57,922 bases of DNA from CAZIPN01 sp964541225 (GTDB taxonomy: Bacteria > Actinomycetota > Coriobacteriia > Anaerosomatales > JAAXUF01), in NCBI GenBank assembly GCA_964541225.1, contig CAZIPN010000012.1, positions 1-57,922 of the forward strand, given 5' to 3'. The position numbers and the translations under genes are program-made. The notes below the pieces were generated by a model that was given only the letters and a program-made list of their open reading frames with translations, was not told the origin of the DNA and searched no databases. This document shows, piece by piece, positions 50,492-57,922 of the stretch; position 1 is the stretch's first letter, and each line of letters starts with the position of its first letter.

Positions 50492-52636
50492 ATGCAGAAC
50501 ACGACAGCGCAGACAGAGCGACCTGGGAATGTGCTGTCGGCAGCTTGGGTGCTCCTGCCCGTGGTCGTCGTCGTCTACCTCGTGCTCCGGGAGATTCCGG
50601 GAGTCGTACCGTTCGCCGCGGCGCGAGCGGTGTTTCTGGTCCCGATCGCCCTTGCCGCCCTCGCCGCGGAGGCCGCCTATTCGCTCGGTCCTCATGGCGT
50701 GGAGCGCCGGGCGTGGGCGATGCTGGCGCTTACCCTCGCCGTGGTACTGCTCTCGCAGTGCTACTACACGTGGTATCAGCTTGCCGTTTCGATGGACGGG
50801 CCATCGTCCCCGTCCGTTTTCGACCTGCTGAACTCACTTGCCGCCCTGATGATCATTGCCGGTGTCGCGCATATTGCGGGAGTCGCCCAGCTCTCTCTTG
50901 CCGAGAAGGCGCGTCTTTCCTTTGACCTGGTCGCATTTTGTGCGGTGACGTTCATTGGGCTCTACCGTTTCGCGATCAGACCGGTAAGCCCCGACTTTCC
51001 GTGGTATCAGTCCGCCGACTGGGCGGCCTACTCGGTGCTCGGCACGTTGGTGATCCTCGCGAGCGCCTGGCTCGTCGCCAGCTCGCATGCAGGACCCGAA
51101 CGCAACACCACGTCGCTTGCAGGCATTGCGCTCGGTATTTTCGGCGCAGGGATGGTGTTGTGGCCCGTCTGGAAGGCCGCAACCAGTCAAGTGTCGGTCA
51201 CGTTGGACGCCGTTGTCGGCGCGGTCTACCTCATTGGCTGCTACATGCTGATGCTGGCTGCGCTCACGCGGATCAGGTGGTCGGATGCGCCCTGGCGCGT
51301 GACGAGCGTGCATGGCGTGCGCACACAGAGTGTCTGGGTCTCGACGCTGCTTTCGCTCTACGTGCTGATCGGCGTCGGATACGTCGGCTGGTCGCTGTAT
51401 CATGGCCAGCCTGCTGCAGAAGCCACCGCGTATCTGTCGTCGGCGATGATTGCGACGCTGGCCCTCGTGTCGAGCACGGGCGTCACCGCGCTCGAGACCG
51501 TGCTTGCTCGCACCGAAGTCGGCATCGATCCCGTGACAGGTGCCATTGGGGGCGCGTCGTTTCGGCACCGCTGCGAGGATGCACTCGCGCATGCAGAGCG
51601 GGTTGGACACCCGCTTTCGCTCGTCGTCTTCGACATTGACGCCTTCTCCCGCGTCAATGCGGCGCTAGGGCACACTGGCGGAGATCGCGTCCTGGCCGAT
51701 GTTGCGGCCGCGGTGTCCACGCTTGCGGCTGAACGCGGCGAACTGTGCCGACTCTCCGCCGATGAATTCGCGCTGATATGCCCCGGACCGGAGTCAAATG
51801 CGATGGTGATCGCCGCCGAGCTGCTCGCGGTGATCCGCGGACTGTCTCCTTTGGGGGGCGAGTCCTTGTCGGCCTCTGTAGGTGTCGCTGGCTGCGCGTC
51901 GGGCGAATGCGGTCGCGAGGAACTGGTTCGTCGCGCCAAAGCCGCCGAGGCGTGGGCGAAATACCATGGGAAGGGGCGAGTGGTTCGCTTCGACGAGCGA
52001 ATCGTGCGTGCTCTCGGTGTGGAAGAGCGACTTCGGGCGCATGAGAACAGCACGGGGCTGAACATGGTCCGCGCCATTGCGTTGGCGGCTGATGCACGCG
52101 ACCCGCGCAACTACTATCACTCACGAAACGTGGCGGCCCTCTCGGTGTTGTTCGCCGAGACTCTTGGCATCGAGACCGAACGCGTGCGACGCATCGAAGT
52201 CGCGGCCCTGTTGCACGATTGTGGCAAACTCGCGCTTCCGGACACGTTGCTGGCAGACGTGCTGCGGACGTCTCGGCAGCAGATGGCGGCGAGGGAACAC
52301 GCCGAGATGGGCGAGACGCTTCTGCAATCGGTGGGGATGCCTGGTGTCCCGGAGTGGGTGCGCCATCACCACGAGCGATGGGACGGTGCCGGCTACCCAG
52401 ATGGGCTGAGCGGCGAACAGGTTCCGCTGGAGTCGCGGATCATCGCTTTGGCCGATGCCTACGACGCGATGACGTCGGGAGCCCGAAACCACTCGCCGAT
52501 GTCGCGCGGGGCGGCGCTCCAAGAAATCGACCTGGGCATGGGTTCTCGTTTCGATCCGATGCTTGCCGAGCATTTCATCGAAGTTGTCGGCGAGACGGCT
52601 TCTCTGGGCTGGTCCGATGAGTGGGCGATGTCATGA
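50492..52636 (+). CDS. Polytopic membrane GGDEF(degenerate)-HD-GYP protein 1
   Basis: 714-aa predicted c-di-GMP phosphodiesterase. About 9-10 membrane segments (residues ~15-330) form an unrecognised sensor region with a CYYTWYQ motif. The GGDEF domain is degenerate: the signature reads SADEF (~422-426), and the RxxD inhibitory site is not evident. The HD-GYP domain looks intact: YHSRNV, LLHDCGK (His ~575, Asp ~576), HAEMGETLL, HHHERWDGAGYPDGL (from ~625), LADAYDAM. It should hydrolyse c-di-GMP, perhaps with GTP sensing by GGDEF. ATG 50492 has a GGGGA site; ATG 50480 is an alternative. Overlaps the next gene by 4 nt. Confidence 0.9.
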   Translation: MQNTTAQTERPGNVLSAAWVLLPVVVVVYLVLREIPGVVPFAAARAVFLVPIALAALAAEAAYSLGPHGVERRAWAMLALTLAVVLLSQCYYTWYQLAVSMDGPSSPSVFDLLNSLAALMIIAGVAHIAGVAQLSLAEKARLSFDLVAFCAVTFIGLYRFAIRPVSPDFPWYQSADWAAYSVLGTLVILASAWLVASSHAGPERNTTSLAGIALGIFGAGMVLWPVWKAATSQVSVTLDAVVGAVYLIGCYMLMLAALTRIRWSDAPWRVTSVHGVRTQSVWVSTLLSLYVLIGVGYVGWSLYHGQPAAEATAYLSSAMIATLALVSSTGVTALETVLARTEVGIDPVTGAIGGASFRHRCEDALAHAERVGHPLSLVVFDIDAFSRVNAALGHTGGDRVLADVAAAVSTLAAERGELCRLSADEFALICPGPESNAMVIAAELLAVIRGLSPLGGESLSASVGVAGCASGECGREELVRRAKAAEAWAKYHGKGRVVRFDERIVRALGVEERLRAHENSTGLNMVRAIALAADARDPRNYYHSRNVAALSVLFAETLGIETERVRRIEVAALLHDCGKLALPDTLLADVLRTSRQQMAAREHAEMGETLLQSVGMPGVPEWVRHHHERWDGAGYPDGLSGEQVPLESRIIALADAYDAMTSGARNHSPMSRGAALQEIDLGMGSRFDPMLAEHFIEVVGETASLGWSDEWAMS

Positions 52637-54822
52637 GCCGGCCTCTTGGTGGTGCGCGCGCCAAACGGATTCGCGTTGGATGGTGGGTGATTTACGGCCT
52701 GCTGATGCTGCTCGAGCTCTCGCTCGTTCCGCTGCATCTTTCTACTGACACGGAAGCGCTCATGTCCTACGCGCTGATGTATCTGCTGCCGATGTACCTG
52801 ACCGTTGCCGCTACTGCCTTCTTGTTCCTGCGGCTCTCAGGGGTCGAACGTCGGTTCTGGGGTTTCGTGGGGCTGTCAGTGGCTTTGCTCGTTGCCACGG
52901 ATTCCTACTGGATCTGGTATGAGACGTTCGTGAACTTCCGGGGTCCCCAAGTCCCCAACTGGGCTGAACTCGGGCATCTCGCGGCGGCGTCGATTCTGTA
53001 CGTCATGATCGTCTCGATGACGAAGTTCGGCGAATCGCCGGCTATCAGCCGAGCGCGGTTCTACCTGGACCTGATCGGTGGCGGGATTGTCGCCTTCGCG
53101 CTTGTGTACTGGTGGTGGACGCTCCCGCTGTTCGAGAACTTGCCGATGGGTCACTGGCCGGTGGCGACCGTAGCCGCGATCTATCCCGTCGGCGGCATCC
53201 TCATTCTTCTTACCACGCTGCTCATCGTGCTTGGGTGGAAGCTGTATCGATGGCGCCCGTGGGAGCGGCTCATCTCCATTACGTTTGCGGCCTACGGCAT
53301 CGCTCTCATCACGTTTCCGATCATGTATGCGGGGTGGCTCGCGTCTCCAGTCCAGCCGAGGTTTGACTGGTACACAACAATCTGGGGATTCGGCCACTAC
53401 ATGATGCTTACGGCGGCCATCTACCGCGCCACTTCCGATGACGAAAGCGTCCGGGCGAAGCCCTGGTCGGTTCCTGAGTTCAGCGCGGTTTGGTTCCCGA
53501 CGGCGTATCCCTCGTTCCTTGCGCTCGCCATGTTTGCGATCGGGTTTCTCGCGTTGCGGGTTGCCGACGCGACTGGAGGCTTCGTGCTGGTCGTCGCGGT
53601 GGCGCTTCTGGCGCTGGTGTTGATTGTTCGCTCGTGGCTCACCAGCCTGGAACTCGCCTACCTCAAGGAGCGCTCCATCACCGACCCCGTCACCCATGCG
53701 TTCAACCAACGGCACCTCTACGATCGCCTGCCGCGCGATATTGCCGAGGCGGCAACGACTCAGACGTGTGTCTCGGTGGTCGCGTTCGACATCGCTGACT
53801 TTCGCAATGTCGTTGGCATGTCCGGAGAGGCCGAAGGTGATCGGGTCCTGTCCGATCTCACGGCCATTCTGCGCTCGGAGTCGCCAGAGAACTCCGCCGT
53901 CTACCGCGTGGGGCGCGACGAGTTTGTGGTCGTGGTGCCGAGGTGTTCGGGCGCCGAGTCAACCACACTCGCGCACCGGGTGTGCGCGCTGGCAGCAGGG
54001 ACGATCTCAGTCGACGGCGTGCCGATTGCGCTCTCGGCAGGTGTGGCGAGCTATCCCGCTAGCGCGAAAGATGCAGCGACGCTGGTCTCACGTGCGCTGC
54101 TGTCCCAGCAGATCGCTCGCTCGGCCGAGCGCACGGACGTGGTTGTCTACGACGCCGACGTTGTCGAATCGGCCGACCCGCTCGTTCGCCTGGAGCGAGC
54201 GCGTCGCAGGTCGCACCGATCGCGATTGCGGGCGCTTGCTGCCGCTGTTGACGCGCGTGACACGCACACGACCTTCCACTCGGAGACGGTTGCTGAGATT
54301 GTGAGCGCCTTCGCGCTCTTCTTGGAACTTCCGGTCGATCAAGCTCGCATCATCGAGACCGCCGCCCAGGTGCATGACATCGGGCAGATCGGCCTTCCCG
54401 ATTCAATACTGCTGAAGTCAGGACGTCTCTCCACGGCTGAAGAGACGCTCGTCGAGAAGCATCCGATTCTGGGCGAGCGGCTTCTTGCTCCGGCGGGCGT
54501 GCCCGAGATCCTGCCTGTTGTGCGCCACCACCATGAGCGCTGGGACGGCACCGGCTATCCCGACGCGCTCGTTGGCCTGGACATCCCTTTCGAGGCGCGC
54601 GTGCTTGCGATATGCGATGCGTTTGAGGCCATGACCAGCACGCTCAGCTACCGGCCAGCGCTCACGACGCCGCAGGCGCTCGCTGAGCTGAGCCGATGCG
54701 CTGGCAAACAGTTCGATCCCCAGCTGGTGGACGCGTTCACGCGCATGGTGGTGCGGATGCACGGCGCGATCTCCGAGCGCATGCCGGACGGTCGACGCAC
54801 GGTGCACCTCACGAACGCGTAG
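52633..54822 (+). CDS. Polytopic membrane GGDEF(degenerate)-HD-GYP protein 2
   Basis: 729-aa paralogue of the preceding protein. About 9-10 membrane segments with a matching motif (SYWIWYE followed by a GP element). The GGDEF signature reads GRDEF (~427-431). The HD-GYP domain has FHSETVAE, VHDIGQIG (His ~581, Asp ~582), HPILGERLL, HHHERWDGTGYPDAL (from ~632) and ICDAFEAM. The usual Lys of HDxGK is Gln and GYPxGL reads GYPDAL, so activity or ligand may differ from protein 1. The ATGA overlap shows coupling, and the shared layout indicates tandem duplication. Confidence 0.9.
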   Translation: MSRPLGGARAKRIRVGWWVIYGLLMLLELSLVPLHLSTDTEALMSYALMYLLPMYLTVAATAFLFLRLSGVERRFWGFVGLSVALLVATDSYWIWYETFVNFRGPQVPNWAELGHLAAASILYVMIVSMTKFGESPAISRARFYLDLIGGGIVAFALVYWWWTLPLFENLPMGHWPVATVAAIYPVGGILILLTTLLIVLGWKLYRWRPWERLISITFAAYGIALITFPIMYAGWLASPVQPRFDWYTTIWGFGHYMMLTAAIYRATSDDESVRAKPWSVPEFSAVWFPTAYPSFLALAMFAIGFLALRVADATGGFVLVVAVALLALVLIVRSWLTSLELAYLKERSITDPVTHAFNQRHLYDRLPRDIAEAATTQTCVSVVAFDIADFRNVVGMSGEAEGDRVLSDLTAILRSESPENSAVYRVGRDEFVVVVPRCSGAESTTLAHRVCALAAGTISVDGVPIALSAGVASYPASAKDAATLVSRALLSQQIARSAERTDVVVYDADVVESADPLVRLERARRRSHRSRLRALAAAVDARDTHTTFHSETVAEIVSAFALFLELPVDQARIIETAAQVHDIGQIGLPDSILLKSGRLSTAEETLVEKHPILGERLLAPAGVPEILPVVRHHHERWDGTGYPDALVGLDIPFEARVLAICDAFEAMTSTLSYRPALTTPQALAELSRCAGKQFDPQLVDAFTRMVVRMHGAISERMPDGRRTVHLTNA

Positions 54823-54890
54823 TCGAAACCTCCCAGGTCCTGTCGAGGCCAGCCGAGTGCGTGGGTGAGGTCGTCGGCAATCCTGCCGGG

Positions 54891-55775
54891 CTAGCCGAGT
54901 CCCGCCATGATTGCCGAGACATCACGCGGTTTCTCGGCGCGCAGATACCCGGGCTCGGAGGCGGCGGGGACTTCTTCCTCGTACGTCGGCACGCCTTCTT
55001 GGCGGTAGAAGACGCCGATAGGGATTCGGCAGGTCTCCGGAGTGCATGTCAGGTCGTGGAAGGTCGTCATCGAAAGCTCGAAAGCCGCCGAGCGATCCGT
55101 GGGGTCCCAGTCGGTTTCTTCGAGCCGGTAGACGCGCTCGCGGAACCACTTGAAGGTGTTGAGCGGGTTCCACGTGACGCACGGCTGGAACACGTCGACG
55201 ACGGCAAGGCCCTTGTGGGTGAGCGCTTGCTTGTAGAGCTCGGTGAGATGCGGGATATCGCCGGCGAAGCCGCGCGCCACGAACGTGGCTTCCTCGGCGA
55301 TGGCCAGTCCGATTGGGTTGATCGGCTGTTCGAGCACGCCGGTGGGAGTCGAGACCGTGTGCATGAGGTGGTCGGTGGTGGGTGACGCCTGTCCGGTGGT
55401 CAGGCCGTAGATCTGGTTGTTGTGTGTGAGCACCGTGATGCCTGGGTTACGCCGAAGCGCGTGGACGTAGTGGCCGAGTCCGATGCCGTAGCCGTCGCCG
55501 TCGCCCTGTTCGACGATCACGTGCAGGTCGGGGCGCGTGAAGCGCAGCGCCGTCGCGGGCGGGATTGCTCGGCCGTGCAGCGCGTGGATGCCTGAGGCGT
55601 CGAGGAAGTCGGCGCCATTGCCGTGGCAACCGATACCCCACACGACAGCGAACTCGTGCTTGGCCCAGCCGAGGTCGGCGAGCGCGCGTTTGAGCGCCTC
55701 AAACATGCCGAAGTTGCCGCATCCCGGGCACCACGTCGGCTTGATGGAGGTCGTGAACTCCTGTGCGGTGGCCAT
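54891..55775 (-). CDS. korB: 2-oxoacid:ferredoxin oxidoreductase, beta subunit
   Basis: TPP-binding subunit of a 2-oxoglutarate- or pyruvate-type ferredoxin oxidoreductase, 294 aa. WCPGCGNFGMFEALKRA, GIGCHGNGADFLDASGIHALHG, TPP motif EQGDGDGYGIGLGHYVHALRR with NNQIYGLTTGQASPTT, and QPCVTWNPLNTFKWF, typical of KorB/OorB. Its ATG shares one base with the alpha-subunit stop. Oxygen-sensitive anaerobic metabolism is implied. The substrate is not certain. Confidence 0.93.
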   Translation of the reverse strand: MATAQEFTTSIKPTWCPGCGNFGMFEALKRALADLGWAKHEFAVVWGIGCHGNGADFLDASGIHALHGRAIPPATALRFTRPDLHVIVEQGDGDGYGIGLGHYVHALRRNPGITVLTHNNQIYGLTTGQASPTTDHLMHTVSTPTGVLEQPINPIGLAIAEEATFVARGFAGDIPHLTELYKQALTHKGLAVVDVFQPCVTWNPLNTFKWFRERVYRLEETDWDPTDRSAAFELSMTTFHDLTCTPETCRIPIGVFYRQEGVPTYEEEVPAASEPGYLRAEKPRDVSAIMAGLG

Positions 55776-57691
55776 CAGCGGCCTTCTTCCGACGTGGCGG
55801 ACGAGACAGTGTTTGCGCTGACGGCGGACGTAGCGGTGCCAGCGCCGACGACGGTCGTGGCCGTCGGGGTCGTGGCCGCAACGACACGCTTGGCCGCTTT
55901 GGCGACCGCCCCCGCTGGCGTGAGCTCCACCCGCGTGCCGAGAACATCATGCGCGTACGCGTAGACCTGCTCGGGCGAGATCGGTCGGCCGTCGTAGCGA
56001 TTCAGGCGGTGGCTGGGTTCTCGGCGGGTGTATTGGCGGATGAGTCCGTCGAGCTGCCCGCCGATGTTCTGCTCGACGACGATGTCGTGTTTCGAGCGCT
56101 CGAAGAACTCGCGCACGGCGGCTGCGGGGAAGGGCCAGACGGTTCGAAGCTGCAGCACGTTGACGGTGATGCCCTCGTCGGCAAGCCACTTCGCGGCCTC
56201 GAGCACCGGCCGCTTCACGGTACCGAAGAGCACGAACGACACGTCGGCTTCGCGCGGGCCAAACTCGGCGGGCCTTGGCACGATCTCGCGCGCCAGCTTG
56301 ATCTTGCGCCAGCGCTTCTCGTGTTGCGCCATGCGATTGTCGATCTGCTCGCCCGGGGCACCCCAGCCGTGCTCGTCGTGGTCGTAGCTGTTCACGATCT
56401 GCGTCGCGCCGAGCACCCCGGGCAGCACGCGCGGTGAGACGCCAGAATCGGTCACGCGATAGCGCGCGTAGTCGGTGACCTCACCGGTCGTCTGCAGCTG
56501 GCCGCGATCAATCGTGACCGCATTCACGTCGAACGGCGCCTGTGTCTGGCGATTGTCCGAGAGGTAGCTGTCGCCGAGGATGATGACCGGCGTTTGGAGC
56601 TGATCGGCGAGGTTGAACGCCTGCCACGTCAGCTCGAAGGCGTCAGTCTGGTCGCCCGGTGCCAGCACGACGCGCGGAAACTCGCCCTGGCCGGCATGGA
56701 TCGCGAAGCGCAGGTCGGACTGCTCTGTCCAGGTGGGAAGGCCTGTGGACGGCCCGGTGCGCGTCATCAGCCCCACGACCACCGCGCTCTCGCTCACGCC
56801 CGCCATGCCGAGCGCCTCGACCATGAGCGAGAAGCCGCCGCCAGACGTCGCGCACATCGATCGCGTGCCGCCAAACGCTCCGCCGATCACCATGTTCATG
56901 GCGGCGAGTTCGTCTTCGGTGTGCTTGACGACGACGTCCTGCGAGTCCGCATGCTTGGCCATGAAGTGCAGGAGTGATGAGGCCGGCGTCATCGGGTAGG
57001 CGGCGTAGAAGCCGATCCCGCCAGCCAGCGCGCCGAGGCCGACCGCCTCGTTGCCGTCGGCGAGTACGAATGGCCGCGCACTGTCGCGAGGCGCGAGCTT
57101 ATAGGGGAAGTCGCATGCGCTGTCTGCCGCGCTCTGCCAGCCGCGTGTGGCGGCGGCCACGTTCTGCTCGGCGATTTCGGGCTCTTTGTGCGCGAACTGC
57201 GCGCGCAGCGAGTCGAGCAGGCCGTCGAGAGGGAAGCCCATCTGGCCGAGCACCGCGCCCAGCCCCACGACGTTGCGCATGATCTTGATGCCGCCGACGT
57301 CGCGCACGATGTCGGTGAGCGGGATTGGCAGCAGGCAGATGTCGTCTCGGCCGCCGAGGTCGATCGCGTTGGCCGCGATGTCGTGCGGGTCGAACACGAT
57401 CGCGCCGCCACGCGTGATCTCGCCGAGATGCAGCGGGATGGTGGCCGCGTCGAGCGCGAGCAGGATGTCGGTGGGCATGACGTGGCTGAAGATCTCGTCC
57501 TCGCTCACGCGCAGGTGGTAGGTGTTGTGGCCGCCCTTGATAAGCGAGGGGTACTCGGTGAGGTCGAACGTGTGATAGCCGGCGCGGGCGAACAGGCGGG
57601 CGAGCGTCTGACCTGCGGCCTTGACGCCAAACCCTGCAGGACCGCCGATCCGGACGCGCACCTCGCGCCCGTACGGAGCTTCGTGGGGCAT
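55775..57691 (-). CDS. korA: 2-oxoacid:ferredoxin oxidoreductase, fused gamma-alpha subunit
   Basis: 638 aa from the ATG at 57691, which has AGGAGG 7 nt upstream; longer N-terminal forms lack a site. Residues ~1-190 are a gamma domain (VRIGGPAGFGVKAAGQTLARL, DLTEYPSLIKGGHNTYHLRVS), the rest an alpha (PorA-like) domain: GFYAAYPMTPASSLLHFMA, HTEDELAAMNMVIGGAFGG, MCATSGGGFSLMVEALGMAG, RTGPSTGLPTWTEQSDLRF. An Ala/Thr/Val-rich tail of ~45 residues follows. Transcribed ahead of korB. Confidence 0.93.
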   Translation of the reverse strand: MPHEAPYGREVRVRIGGPAGFGVKAAGQTLARLFARAGYHTFDLTEYPSLIKGGHNTYHLRVSEDEIFSHVMPTDILLALDAATIPLHLGEITRGGAIVFDPHDIAANAIDLGGRDDICLLPIPLTDIVRDVGGIKIMRNVVGLGAVLGQMGFPLDGLLDSLRAQFAHKEPEIAEQNVAAATRGWQSAADSACDFPYKLAPRDSARPFVLADGNEAVGLGALAGGIGFYAAYPMTPASSLLHFMAKHADSQDVVVKHTEDELAAMNMVIGGAFGGTRSMCATSGGGFSLMVEALGMAGVSESAVVVGLMTRTGPSTGLPTWTEQSDLRFAIHAGQGEFPRVVLAPGDQTDAFELTWQAFNLADQLQTPVIILGDSYLSDNRQTQAPFDVNAVTIDRGQLQTTGEVTDYARYRVTDSGVSPRVLPGVLGATQIVNSYDHDEHGWGAPGEQIDNRMAQHEKRWRKIKLAREIVPRPAEFGPREADVSFVLFGTVKRPVLEAAKWLADEGITVNVLQLRTVWPFPAAAVREFFERSKHDIVVEQNIGGQLDGLIRQYTRREPSHRLNRYDGRPISPEQVYAYAHDVLGTRVELTPAGAVAKAAKRVVAATTPTATTVVGAGTATSAVSANTVSSATSEEGR

Positions 57692-57812
57692 TGCGAGACC
57701 TCCTAATAGAATCGCGATGACAGCCGACGATGGCGCCGACCCGCTCTCGGGTTTGTACCCGAGGCGCCTGCGCGGGGACGCTCGGCCGCTCTCAACGTGC
57801 GATACTGGCCGC
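57692..57812. other. Divergent intergenic region korA / coaBC
   Basis: 121 nt holding the divergent start regions. Apart from the korA ribosome-binding site I see no clear promoter boxes or repeats. Confidence 0.4.
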
Positions 57813-57922
57813 ATGAACTCACCCGCCGACAAACCCACCGTCGTTCTCGGCGTGACCGGTTGCATCGCCGCCTACAAGGCGTGCGAGCTGGCGCGCGCGC
57901 TGATGCGCGCCGACTGCCGCGT
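57813..57922 (+). CDS. coaBC: CoaBC (phosphopantothenoylcysteine synthetase/decarboxylase), 3'-truncated
   Basis: Only the first 36 codons are in the window. The start TVVLGVTGCIAAYKACELARAL is the flavin-binding N-terminus of the CoaC decarboxylase domain, which makes 4'-phosphopantetheine with the CoaB synthetase domain in coenzyme A synthesis. Other flavoprotein decarboxylases share this opening. In many genomes coaBC follows gmk-rpoZ; here thiI, the glycosyltransferase, the HD-GYP pair and korAB come between. Confidence 0.85.
   Translation, partial: MNSPADKPTVVLGVTGCIAAYKACELARALMRADCR

Noticed and set aside
1..57922. CRISPR, prophage, insertion sequence, tRNA or rRNA genes
   Set aside because: None seen: no regularly spaced palindromic repeats, transposase or integrase other than XerD, or tRNA cloverleaf/CCA patterns. 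This was judged by eye; tRNAscan-SE and Infernal would be decisive.

Overview
The window is a gene-dense, high-GC bacterial chromosome segment. Nearly all genes lie on the + strand; the exceptions are two small membrane-protein genes and a terminal ferredoxin-oxidoreductase pair. The gene set points to a Gram-positive actinobacterial lineage, most likely an anaerobic Coriobacteriia-like organism (inference). It has SepF and DivIVA but no FtsA beside FtsZ, an actinobacterial integration host factor (mIHF) next to gmk, DUF3866, a meso-DAP-type MurE, a PyrK/PyrD class 1B pair, a transcriptional T-box on ileS, and KorAB. I see no rRNA, tRNA, CRISPR array, insertion sequence or prophage.

Layout. 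(1) 1-6848: 3' part of pyrG, an M20 peptidase, a DUF3866 gene, a membrane-anchored Ig-like protein (-), ald, xerD and a small membrane protein (-). (2) 7190-24327: the division and cell-wall (dcw) cluster, mraZ-rsmH-ftsL-ftsI-murE-murF-mraY-murD-ftsW-murG-murC-murB-ftsQ-ftsZ-pgeF. A 10-bp-periodic MraZ box precedes mraZ. From murE to ftsQ every gene overlaps the next, including an 86-nt ftsW/murG overlap. (3) 24358-29025: phoU, yggS, sepF, proC, yggT, divIVA, a DUF167 gene and an unrecognised 91-aa gene. (4) 29030-34398: ileS behind a promoter and a complete T-box with an AUC specifier, then dksA-like, lspA and rluD. (5) 34410-46287: the full UMP pathway, pyrR-pyrB-pyrC-carA-[tandem universal stress protein]-carB-pyrK-pyrD-[83-aa membrane protein]-pyrF-pyrE, behind a PyrR-type attenuator. 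(6) 46294-49813: mihF, gmk, rpoZ, thiI and a queuosine-mannosyltransferase-like gene interrupted by a 100-N assembly gap. (7) 49814-54822: a small acidic ORF, then two tandem polytopic-membrane GGDEF(degenerate)-HD-GYP proteins. (8) 54891-57691 (-): 2-oxoacid:ferredoxin oxidoreductase alpha and beta; then the start of coaBC on +.

How it works together. Regions 2-3 supply lipid II synthesis, septal transpeptidation/transglycosylation and Z-ring anchoring. Region 5 supplies UMP, and pyrG and gmk extend nucleotide supply. Regions 4 and 5 are controlled by RNA: tRNA-Ile charging through the T-box, and UMP/PRPP through PyrR. The features least explained by known operon organisation are the stress protein and membrane protein inside the pyr operon, phoU inside the pgeF-yggS-sepF block, the thiI/QTMAN-like pair, and the paired membrane HD-GYP proteins with diverging active-site motifs.
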